Assembly: GCA_963737545.1 (NCBI GenBank)
Contig: CAVTTH010000004.1
Location: 62,001 to 126,000, forward strand
DNA length: 64,000 nucleotides
Source: CAVTTH01 sp963737545
Lineage (GTDB): Bacteria; Verrucomicrobiota; Verrucomicrobiia; Chthoniobacterales; UBA10450
Reading direction: 5' to 3'
The notes under the pieces are model-generated. The model was not told the origin of the DNA. It was given only the letters and a program-made list of their open reading frames with translations, and did no database searches. Below are positions 53,734-61,817 of the stretch, in pieces. Every line of letters begins with the position of its first letter. Position 1 is the stretch's first letter. The translations under genes and the position numbers were made by a program.

Positions 53734-55038
53734 ATGCGTATTCAATCACTTCGGTTTCTCCTGCTGGCTGCCTGCTTCGGCTTCGCGCTGCCTCTGTCTT
53801 CTCTTTCCCAGGAAACAGCGACACCGGCCCCAACCGCGGCGGCCACTCCGTCCGGTTCACACCTGGACCCGGCGGCGGCGACACAAGCATGGCTCGCTAC
53901 CGTTCCGGCGGACAAACGCGAAAAATCCGATGCCTACTTTGAGGGCGGCTACTGGCTACACCTGTGGGATTTTTTGCTTACCTCCGCCATCGCGCTTCTC
54001 CTGCTTTTCACACGAATCTCCGCCCGCCTCCGCGACTTCGCTGAGCGCGTGACGCACTTCAAGTCGTTGCAGGTCGCATGCTATGCGATTCCCTACATCG
54101 TCATCGTCGCCATTCTCGGTTTTCCTCTCATCTACTACCGGGATTTCGTTCGCGAACATCAATACGGCATGGCCACGCAAACTTTCGGACCGTGGTTTAG
54201 CGAACAGCTGACCGCGCTGGCTGTCGCGTTGATTGGCATCACCATTCTTCTCGTGGTTCTTTACGCAGTTTTCCGGCGTGCGCCGCGCACGTGGTGGATT
54301 TGGGGTACAGGAGTCGCGGTGATTTTCCAGCTTGTCGGCAGTTTCATCGCCCCGCTTTACATTTTTCCCCTCTTCAACACCTACAAACCTCTGAATGATT
54401 CCGCCATTCGGGATCCCATCCTGGCGATGGCACGGGCGAATGAAATTCCGGTCACACAGGTGTTCGAAGTGGACGCGTCGCGACAGACCAAACGCGTCAG
54501 CGCCAATGTCGCCGGTTTCCTCGGCACGACCCGGATCGCGTTGAACGACAATCTGCTCAAGCAATGCACGCTACCGGAGATTCGGGCGGTTATGGCCCAC
54601 GAAATGGGACACTACGTTCTGAATCATGGGTTCAAGCTGGCGCTTTATTCGGGGATTCTGTTTGTTGTTGGCTTCGGCCTGACCTGCCTGCTCTTCGACG
54701 CCGCAGTCCGGAAATGGGGCGTTCGTTGGAGCGTCCGCGGGATCGCCGATCCGGCCGGTCTTCCCCTTCTCGCTTTGATATTGGGCGCGTATTTTTTCGT
54801 GATGACGCCGGTGCAGAATAGCATCACGCGCGTGACCGAGCGCGAAGCCGACGCCTTCGGAATCAACACCGCGCGCGAGCCGGATGGGATGGCCAAGGTT
54901 GCGCTGAAGTTAGGCGTCTATCGCAAGCTCGATCCAGGTCCGATGGAGGAAATCATCTTTTTCGATCATCCCAGCGGCCGCGCCCGGATTCGCATGGCGA
55001 TGGATTGGAAAGCAGCGAAGCTGCCGACGGGACACTAG
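53734..55038 (+). CDS. M48 family membrane metalloprotease (Ste24/CAAX-type)
   Basis: About 434 residues. A signal-like N-terminus and a Thr/Ala/Pro linker are followed by five to six membrane segments. The zinc motif HEMGH begins at residue 289 (MAHEMGHYVLNHGF) and the third ligand is the Glu in ITRVTEREADAFG. The N-terminal block with GPWFSEQLTALAVAL and IAPLYIFPLFN is characteristic of Ste24-like rather than HtpX-like members. It cleaves membrane-proximal substrates. ATG at 53734 is chosen. Confidence 0.88.
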   Translation: MRIQSLRFLLLAACFGFALPLSSLSQETATPAPTAAATPSGSHLDPAAATQAWLATVPADKREKSDAYFEGGYWLHLWDFLLTSAIALLLLFTRISARLRDFAERVTHFKSLQVACYAIPYIVIVAILGFPLIYYRDFVREHQYGMATQTFGPWFSEQLTALAVALIGITILLVVLYAVFRRAPRTWWIWGTGVAVIFQLVGSFIAPLYIFPLFNTYKPLNDSAIRDPILAMARANEIPVTQVFEVDASRQTKRVSANVAGFLGTTRIALNDNLLKQCTLPEIRAVMAHEMGHYVLNHGFKLALYSGILFVVGFGLTCLLFDAAVRKWGVRWSVRGIADPAGLPLLALILGAYFFVMTPVQNSITRVTEREADAFGINTAREPDGMAKVALKLGVYRKLDPGPMEEIIFFDHPSGRARIRMAMDWKAAKLPTGH

Positions 55039-55593
55039 GACGGTGGAAACGCGAAACACTGTTCGAAAGCGCAGCTTGCAGCGCGATCTTGGAGATCGGC
55101 TCGCTCCAATCGCTCTGGCCGGTGCTGCCGCCGAGGGATCAGCTCCATCACATAGGTCACGCCGGCAGTAAGCGAGGTGAATATGATCGCTCTCGAATTT
55201 CGGAACGTGATCACTGGTCCGAATTCCCACTTCGCGCCTTGCATACGCTCGTTTTTCTCTTTGTACCCGATGCGTATTGCCGCGATAGAAAATAAATACG
55301 TATGGAGTGAAAATAAAGCTCGACAGGCTAACGAATTCCTTCTACGAACAACCTCGATTACGTCATCCGACGTTCTACCGCATCTTCGGCCGGGCTGAGT
55401 TTGCCCGTGGTATGGGGGCTGGACCTTGTATGGGGGCTGGACCTTCGATGGGACACCGCTTAGCGCGATCTCCAGATCCAACTGGAGCCCCAAGTCAGCC
55501 GAAGTGAGGCCGCAACTCCCTGGATGCGCCTCGGAAAGGATGGTTTCCGGTTTCGCGCGGTCTGGGAAACATCAGCAATAGAAATCAATCATC
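55039..55593. other. Intergenic region with an 18-bp tandem duplication
   Basis: About 555 bases without a convincing gene. A minus-strand frame (55035-55493) contains one hydrophobic stretch (AIIFTSLTAGVTYVMELIP) but has no supported start or family. Two perfect copies of an 18-bp unit starting GTATGGGGGCTGG lie in tandem at 55410-55445. The last 60 bases are AT-rich ahead of the next secreted protein and may hold its promoter. Confidence 0.45.
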
Positions 55594-56620
55594 ATGAAAA
55601 ACAAATCTGCACTACAATCAATTCTAATCTGCCTGTTCGTAGTTCTGGCCTTCGCGGCTTACAACTCGCCCGCTCGGGCGGACAGCACAACTTGGACCGG
55701 CGGCTCTGGCGATTGGTTCACCGACGCGAACTGGACCAATCATGTACCGGGTCCTTCGACCGACGCCTTCATTAACAACGGCGGCAACGCGACGATTAAC
55801 AGCTCGAACGCCAGCGCCCATTCTCTGACTCTAGGGCTCAACCCGGGAGATTCCGGCACCGTCTCGGTCGATGGAACGAATGCGGCCTTGTCCCTCGCCG
55901 ATCCCTCCGAGAATCTAGGCCCCATTTACGTCGGGTATCAAGACAGAGGCACTCTTAGCATCAAGAACGGAGGGACTGTTACCGCCGGATTTGCATATAT
56001 CGGGACATTGGCCGGCGAGTTCATGACCTCAAACGGCGCCGTAACAGTGGATGGCGCTGGCTCGACTTTGTCAGTCAAGGGCCGACTTAATGTCGGCGGA
56101 ACCCCTCTTACTGGTAACGACGGGGGCACCGCTCTGTTGGCAATCACGAATGGCGCGACCGTCATAGTCAGTGATCCACCGCCGCCTAACCTACTGAACG
56201 TTTGGGTGGGGATTTCAGGCACATTGACGGGCAATGGAACTATTCGAACGATCGGCGGCCCGAGGAAAACGGTCGTCCATGGTACGCTTGGCGCCAGCTG
56301 GGAACCTCACTATCACCAGCGGTCTCCTCATGTACAGCAACGCCACGACGATGTTCAATGTGACACCGACCGGCGCGGACAGCCTTGATGTTTCGGGGGA
56401 ACTAACCCTGCTTGACGGCCGCTTGTCTGTGATCATGAGCGGCGATTTTACGTCCGGTCCTACGCGATATATTCTCTTGCACTCGGCCGGCCCCCTAACC
56501 GGGACGTTCTCGAACGGCGTTTCAATTAAGTACCCAACCGATCAAGGTTTCACTCCGGTCATCAACTACGATTACGTTGCGAATAACGTTTATCTTGATC
56601 TCGTGTTCAACCTTGAATGA
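55594..56620 (+). CDS. Secreted autotransporter-passenger-like repeat protein, frameshifted near 56286
   Basis: A signal peptide (ILICLFVVLAFAAYNSPARA) precedes TTWTGGSGDWFTDANWTNHVPGPSTDAFIN, typical of autotransporter-passenger/PEP-CTERM-associated repeat proteins in Verrucomicrobiota and Planctomycetota. Beta-helical repeats follow (GTVSVDGTNAALSLAD, GTLSIKNGGTVTAG, GAVTVDGAGSTLSVKG). The first frame ends at 56388 with nonsense; the frame ending at 56620 continues APAGNLTITSGLLMYSNATTMFNV after one G is removed near 56286. No C-terminal sorting tail or barrel is present, so it is probably released or surface-bound by other means. Confidence 0.68.
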
Positions 56621-56632
56621 AGTAGATGCGAT

Positions 56633-58876
56633 TTGAGTGGGAAAAGTTATTTGCATGCCCAAGTGGTGAAGGGGGATCCAAACCGGTCTCGACCTCGGCT
56701 TTCTCATAGGCGCGCCTTAATCCTTTTTCTTCTTATCGCGGGTAGTGCGTATCTATTGGGGATAGGAACGCCGCCAACCACGGCGGGTAAACTCGCGTTC
56801 TCGCATGCCCAAGCGCCGGAGAGCGTTCGTCGGACGCTAACGTTCGCCGAGCGCGTGGCGTACCAGTTTGCGATCGAAGATGTCTATTGGCGGCATCGGA
56901 TCTGGCCGAAGGACAATCCCGGGCCTAAGCCGGCGCTCGATGCGGTGGTCTCGCGGGAGCAACTTGAAAGGAAAGTCACCGATTATCTGCGGAAGTGCCG
57001 GGCGCTGGAAGATTACTGGCAACGGCCATTCACCGCCGAGCAGTTGCAAGCTGAGATGCATCGCATGGCACAGCATAGCAAACAGCCCGAGGTATTGCGC
57101 GAACTCTTTGAAGCGCTTGGTAAGGATCCCTTTGTGATCGCGGAGTGCTTGGCCAGGCCAACCTTGGCCGAACAGTTTGTTAGCGAGCTATCTGCGCGTG
57201 CTGGTGTGAAAGCGTTTGTGTCAAATGCCTGGGCATTCGCCGCGCGGAGCGCCCCCACATCGCAGATGTACAAGCTGCCGGAAATTTCAGTTCCGCTAGA
57301 CTGCGCCGACGATACTTGGACTGCTACCCCAATTGTAAACGCTCCTGACGGACGCATTTTCTACACCACAGTCTGGACCGGCAGTGAGATGATCGTCTGG
57401 GGTGGGGTCAACTCCATTCGCCTGAACACTGGTGCCATATACAATCCAATCGAAGATACATGGAGACCAACCAGCACGACTAACGCGCCGGCGGGGCGAG
57501 ATTATCACACCGCGGTCTGGACTGGCAGCGAAATGATTGTGTGGGGAGGAGAACCGATCTTAAACACTGGTGGCAAATACAATCCGATCACCGACAGTTG
57601 GACAGCGACCAGCACGGTCAACGCGCCTATCGCACGAAGCGCTCAGACGGCAGTATGGACTGGCAGCGAGATGATCGTCTGGGGCGGACGAAATGGTACG
57701 TTCTGGATGAACAGCGGCGGGCGATACAGTCCCGCCACCGACAGTTGGATCGTCACCGGCCTCACGAACGCGCCCGCCGCACGATGGGACCACACGGCAG
57801 TCTGGACCGACGGCGAAATGATCGTCTGGGGCGGAACTGATCAGACGAACTCGTTGGACACCGGCGGCAGATATTATCCCAGCACGGACAGTTGGACGCC
57901 TACTGGCCTCGCGAACGTACCGCCCGGCCGAGTCGATTACACGGCAGTATGGGGCGGCAGTGAAATGATCGTCTGGGGTGGCGTCGATAACTCTTTGAAT
58001 GACCTAAATACCGGAGGCAGATACAACCCAAGCACGGATACTTGGGTGCCTACGAGGCTCGCAGGCGCACCGTTGCCGCGAGACAGTCATAGCGCGGTGT
58101 GGACCGGCAGCGAAATGATCGTCTGGGGCGGCACATCCCCAACGACCGATTTCAACAATGGTGGCAGATATAGTCCCGCTACAGATAATTGGACGCCGAT
58201 GACGACGGCGAACGCACCCTTTGCTCGAGCTCATCACACGGCGGTGTGGACCGGCAGTGAAATGATCGTCTGGGGTGGGATTAGCTACGACGTGGGCATC
58301 TTTTTGAACACCGGCGGGATATATTGCGCGCAACCATCAACGCCGATTGTGCAGAGGGCCGCTTCTCAACACACTCACGGCGCCGCTGGCAATTTTGATA
58401 TCAATCTCCCGCTGAGTGGCACACCCGGAATAGAATGCCGCAGCGGCGGTGCGACCAACGACTACACCATTGTGCTCACTTTCCTCGCCAACGTATCGGT
58501 TAACGGCAATCCGCAAGCCGCAGTCACCTCAGGAATCGGGACAATCGGGAGCGGCGGAGTCAGCAATGGCGGAATGGTCATCACCAGCGGAAATGTCGTG
58601 ACCATCCCGTTGACCAATGTAACCAATGCTCAGACCATCACCGTTACGCTGAATAATGTGAATGGTTCGACCAACGTGACGATTCCGATGAGCGTGCTCA
58701 TCGGTGATGTGAATGGGAACAGGGCCGTGAACGCAGCGGACGTTGCCCTAACCAAATCGCAAAGCGGGCAGCCGGTCGCCGCGGCGACCTTTCGCTCCGA
58801 TGTGAATGCGGACGGCAGCATTAACGCGTCGGACGTATCGCTGGTGAAATCGTTAGCCGGAACCGGGCTGCCCTGA
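56633..58876 (+). CDS. Secreted kelch-repeat protein with C-terminal dockerin-like domain
   Basis: 747 residues from a TTG at 56633; a signal anchor (ALILFLLIAGSAYLLGIG) lies at about 30-46. Residues 60-215 are helical and unassigned. From about 225 to 570 seven kelch-like blades of about 47 residues repeat the core TAVWTGSEMIVWGG with only small changes, probably one beta-propeller. A beta-sandwich follows (ECRSGGATNDYTIVLTFLANVSVNG). The last 60 residues, GDVNGNRAVNAADVALTKSQ and SDVNADGSINASDVSLVKS, are two calcium-binding dockerin-type loops. No cohesin gene is in the window. It begins 12 bases after the preceding gene. Confidence 0.78.
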   Translation: MSGKSYLHAQVVKGDPNRSRPRLSHRRALILFLLIAGSAYLLGIGTPPTTAGKLAFSHAQAPESVRRTLTFAERVAYQFAIEDVYWRHRIWPKDNPGPKPALDAVVSREQLERKVTDYLRKCRALEDYWQRPFTAEQLQAEMHRMAQHSKQPEVLRELFEALGKDPFVIAECLARPTLAEQFVSELSARAGVKAFVSNAWAFAARSAPTSQMYKLPEISVPLDCADDTWTATPIVNAPDGRIFYTTVWTGSEMIVWGGVNSIRLNTGAIYNPIEDTWRPTSTTNAPAGRDYHTAVWTGSEMIVWGGEPILNTGGKYNPITDSWTATSTVNAPIARSAQTAVWTGSEMIVWGGRNGTFWMNSGGRYSPATDSWIVTGLTNAPAARWDHTAVWTDGEMIVWGGTDQTNSLDTGGRYYPSTDSWTPTGLANVPPGRVDYTAVWGGSEMIVWGGVDNSLNDLNTGGRYNPSTDTWVPTRLAGAPLPRDSHSAVWTGSEMIVWGGTSPTTDFNNGGRYSPATDNWTPMTTANAPFARAHHTAVWTGSEMIVWGGISYDVGIFLNTGGIYCAQPSTPIVQRAASQHTHGAAGNFDINLPLSGTPGIECRSGGATNDYTIVLTFLANVSVNGNPQAAVTSGIGTIGSGGVSNGGMVITSGNVVTIPLTNVTNAQTITVTLNNVNGSTNVTIPMSVLIGDVNGNRAVNAADVALTKSQSGQPVAAATFRSDVNADGSINASDVSLVKSLAGTGLP

Positions 58877-58928
58877 GTTTGGCTCAACCGCTACGGCGTC
58901 GATAGGCGGCTTCCAAATCGAGCGCGAT

Positions 58929-60055
58929 TTAGGGTCGCTCGTCGATCGGCACCAGTTTTTTGCCGACCGGCTCGCCAACGTATTCGCTCAGCGGCCGGTA
59001 GAGGCGATTGTCTTCCAACTGCTCGAGGACCTGGGCGCACCAGCCGGCGCAGCGCGCAATCGCGAAAACCGGGGTGAACAAATCGGTCGGAATCCCTAAC
59101 GAGTAGTAAACAGTCGCGGAATAGAAATCGACGTTCGCGTTCAGGTTCTTTCTTTTCCTTCATCAGCTGCGCGATCCGCTCCGACATCCGGATCCACTTC
59201 GCGTCGCCCAGCTTCTCGCTCAGCTTGATCGCCATGGCGCGAAGGTGCGGCGCGCGTGGGTCGAGCGTCTTGTAAACGCGATGGCCGATCCCCATGATTT
59301 TCTTTTTCTCCGCCAGCTGCTTCTCGATGTAGGCATCGACGTTCTCCTCGCTCCCGATCGCCTCCAGCATGTGAATGACGCCTTCGTTCGCGCCGCCATG
59401 GAGCGGCCCTTTCAGCGTCCCGATCGCCGATGTAATCGCGGAATAGAAATCGCTCAAGGTTGCGATCGTGACACGCGCACTGAAGGTGGATGCGTTCATA
59501 CCGTGATCGGCGTGCAAGACAAAAGCCACGTCCAGCGTGTCGCTCGCCTCTTGCGGCTGCACTTCTCCGCACATCAGATAAAGGAAATGTTCGGCTTCGG
59601 TGAGATCGTCGCGTACCGGTGGCAGAGATTTGCCGTTGCGGGCGCGATGAAAATACGCGGCGATGACGCCGATCTTGGCGGTGATGCTGCGGGCGCGACG
59701 CTCGTTGATCTCACGCGTGGCCACTTTGTCCATCTCGGAATCGTAAAGGCTGAGCATGGAGACGGCCGTGCGCATCACGTCCATTGGCTCGGCCGTTTTT
59801 GGCGCAGACTTTATGAAATCGATCACGCCGCCGGGAAGCTCACGCTCGGCCCGAAGCGCATGCATGAATTCATCCAGCTCGCGGCGGTTCGGCAGCCTGC
59901 CCTTCCACAAAAGATAAATGACTTCCTTGTACGCAGACCTTCCCGGCCAACTCATTGATATCGTAGCCGCAATAAATCAGCTGGCCTTTGTCGCCAATCA
60001 CGTCACTGAGCCGAGTGCTGTTGGCAACGATGCCTTCGAGTCCGCGCGAGATCAT
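58929..60055 (-). CDS. gltA: Citrate synthase, two frameshifts (about 59940 and 59150)
   Basis: Three frames join into one citrate synthase. MISRGLEGIVANSTRLSDVIGDKGQLIYCGYDINELAGK comes first; SAYKEVIYLLWKGRLPNRREL through LHADHGMNASTFSARV, LKGPLHGGANEGV and IMGIGHRVYKTLDPRAP follows after one G is removed near 59940; NLNANVDFYSATVYYSLGIP to KKLVPIDERP follows after one A is removed near 59150. The catalytic His residues in LHADHG and GIGHR and the Asp in NVDFYSA are present once joined. It condenses oxaloacetate and acetyl-CoA. ATG at 60055 overlaps the sucD stop (ATGA). It is the last gene of a TCA operon. Two breaks in a central enzyme suggest sequencing errors. Confidence 0.93.
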
Positions 60056-60933
60056 GATTTCTCTTCTATACGCGCAATTAGCGTATCCGCCATTGTCGCC
60101 GGCGTGTCGGCCACGGCAATGCCCGCAGCTTTGAGCGCTTCGATTTTTCCCGCCGCCGTTCCCTTGCCACCAGAAACAATCGCACCCGCATGACCCATCC
60201 GGCGGCCGGGCGGAGCGGTTGTGCCGGCGATAAAAGCCGCGACTGGTTTTTTGCAATTGTCCTTGATCCAGCTCGCCGCTTCTTCTTCCGCGCTGCCGCC
60301 AATTTCGCCGATCAGAATCATCGCCGTCGTATCAGGATCCTCGTTGAACAGTTTAACCGCATCGAGATGCGACATGCCATTGATTGGATCGCCGCCGATA
60401 CCGATGCAAGTTGATTGTCCGTAGCCACGCGAAGTCAGTTGCCAGACCGCTTCATAGGTGAGCGTGCCGGAACGCGAGATCACGCCGACGCTGCCCGGTT
60501 TGTGAATGTAACCGGGCATGATGCCGATCTTGCACTGACCGGGTGTAATGATTCCCGGGCAATTCGGGCCGATCAGCCGCGATTTCTTGCCGGCCATCTG
60601 AGCTTTCACCCGCATCATATCGATAACGGGAATTCCTTCGGTGATACAGACCACCAGCTCGACACCCGCATCGACCGCTTCCAGGATTCCATCCGCCGCA
60701 CCCGCTGCCGGAACGAAAATCACCGACACATTGCAGGCCGTTTCTTTTCGCGCCTCCCACACCGTATCGAAGACCGGCACTTTCCCGTCGAACATTTGTC
60801 CGCCTTTGCCGGGTGTGACCCCGGCAACGACATTCGTACCGTACTCGATGCATTGCCGCGCATGAAAGCCGCCGGCGCTGCCGGTAATTCCCTGCACGAC
60901 GAGCCGCGTGTTCTTATCAACGAGAACGGACAT
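60052..60933 (-). CDS. sucD: Succinyl-CoA synthetase alpha subunit
   Basis: 293 residues. VVQGITGSAGGFHARQCIEYGTNVVAGVTPGKGG is the CoA-binding start. IGPNCPGIITPGQCKIGIMPG and SRSGTLTYEAVWQLT follow, and the phosphorylated His lies in GRRMGHAGAIVSGGKGTA. It interconverts succinyl-CoA and succinate with nucleoside triphosphate formation, together with SucC. The start codon is directly preceded by a GTCATTC heptamer array, and the stop overlaps the citrate synthase start. Confidence 0.95.
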   Translation of the reverse strand: MSVLVDKNTRLVVQGITGSAGGFHARQCIEYGTNVVAGVTPGKGGQMFDGKVPVFDTVWEARKETACNVSVIFVPAAGAADGILEAVDAGVELVVCITEGIPVIDMMRVKAQMAGKKSRLIGPNCPGIITPGQCKIGIMPGYIHKPGSVGVISRSGTLTYEAVWQLTSRGYGQSTCIGIGGDPINGMSHLDAVKLFNEDPDTTAMILIGEIGGSAEEEAASWIKDNCKKPVAAFIAGTTAPPGRRMGHAGAIVSGGKGTAAGKIEALKAAGIAVADTPATMADTLIARIEEKS

Positions 60934-60938
60934 GACGA

Positions 60939-61077
60939 GAATGATGAATGGCGAATGACGAATGACGAATGAATGAAGAAACCCAAATGACGAAGGGTAA
61001 CGTCACGACCGCGCACTATTTTCGGGCTTCGTCATCCGGATTTCCTTCGTCGTTCGAAATTCGGATTTCGTCATTTG
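60939..61077 (-). repeat. Heptamer leader arrays of sucD (GTCATTC family) with an 11-bp stem
   Basis: On the minus strand five 7-nt units (TTCATTC, GTCATTC, GTCATTC, GCCATTC, ATCATTC; 60939-60973) end 5 bases before the sucD ATG. Further upstream ATGACGA, AATCCGA, ATTTCGA, ACGACGA (61047-61074) keep a 7-nt period with CGA at each end. CAAATGACGAA (60984-60994) and TTCGTCATTTG (61067-61077) are perfect complements, so the region can fold into a hairpin. Confidence 0.8.
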
Positions 61078-61436
61078 CCCTGTTTCTCTTTCCGCTTATG
61101 AACGACCAGCTTGTTGCCGTCCGGATCGCGGAACTGCGCCATCCAGCAAACCGGCGTTTCCGTTTTATCCATGTCGAAGACAACGCCGCGCTCTTTCAGC
61201 TTCGCGATCGTCGCATCAATGTCGTCCACTTCGAACGCCACCGTTGTTCCATCACGCGAAGGTTGCCAGGCCGGATGACACCCGACGCCGATTGTGGCGG
61301 TGCCAAGATCGTATTCGACCCAGGCGCCTTCCATCGCAGAGGAGGTCGGCTTTAACTCGAGCGTTTCCTGATAAAATTTCCGGGCGCGCTCGGCGTCCGA
61401 AACTGCGATGGCGACAAATGCGACTTCCGTAATCAT
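61071..61436 (-). CDS. VOC/glyoxalase family protein (1)
   Basis: 121 residues, one vicinal-oxygen-chelate module pair. It has ITEVAFVAIAVSDAERARKFYQETLEL, WVEYDLGTATIGVG, TVAFEVDDIDATIAKLKERGV and RDPDGNKLVVHK. Metal-binding positions typical of glyoxalase I are only partly kept, so the reaction cannot be named. It lies between sucC and sucD in the TCA operon, 18 bases after its paralogue, and its stop is within the sucD leader hairpin. Confidence 0.8.
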   Translation of the reverse strand: MITEVAFVAIAVSDAERARKFYQETLELKPTSSAMEGAWVEYDLGTATIGVGCHPAWQPSRDGTTVAFEVDDIDATIAKLKERGVVFDMDKTETPVCWMAQFRDPDGNKLVVHKRKEKQGK

Positions 61437-61454
61437 CGTGCGTTCCTTTCTTCG

Positions 61455-61817
61455 TTAGGCTGGTTTCAATTTATGAATCATTAATTTGTTGCCATCCGGA
61501 TCCTGCACGATGGCCATGTGACAAACGGGCGACTCGAATGCTTCCCACGCGAACTTGACGTTCGCTTTCTTTAGTTCGCTGATCGCCTCGTCAAAATTCT
61601 CGACCTCGAGCGCCGCGCCGGTCCCCTGATCGGACGGCGTCCAGGTTTCGCTGATGCTGGCAATGGCAAGGGTATCTTTTCCGACGCCGTATTCGATCCA
61701 CTTTCCGTCCATAAACCGTCCGGATTCCTTCAGGCCGAGCACGCCTTCATAGAATTTGCGAGCGCGGCCCATGTCGGTGACCGGAATGGCCACGAATCCA
61801 ATTTCTTTGATTTTCAT
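61455..61817 (-). CDS. VOC/glyoxalase family protein (2)
   Basis: 120 residues, paralogous to the next gene downstream (about half of residues similar): IKEIGFVAIPVTDMGRARKFYEGVLGL, WIEYGVGKDTLAIA, AALEVENFDEAISELKKANV and QDPDGNKLMIHKL. The start ATG overlaps the sucC stop by ATGA, so it is translationally coupled to a TCA gene. Methylmalonyl-CoA epimerase belongs to the same superfamily, but no specific motif supports that role here. Confidence 0.8.
   Translation of the reverse strand: MKIKEIGFVAIPVTDMGRARKFYEGVLGLKESGRFMDGKWIEYGVGKDTLAIASISETWTPSDQGTGAALEVENFDEAISELKKANVKFAWEAFESPVCHMAIVQDPDGNKLMIHKLKPA

Noticed and set aside
55035..55493. Minus-strand frame of 152 codons in the 555-base gap
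   Set aside because: One hydrophobic stretch only; it contains the 18-bp tandem duplication, has no supported start and overlaps the M48 gene end.
1168..59945. Programmed +1 ribosomal frameshifting as an explanation for the breaks
   Set aside because: The sign fits, but no shared shift motif, rare codon or stop context was seen, and known programmed genes such as prfB are not among them.
58929..60055. gltA, accC and others as genuine pseudogenes
   Set aside because: Flanking sequence is fully conserved, no stops other than from the shift, and every break is a single extra base; sequencing error is simpler.
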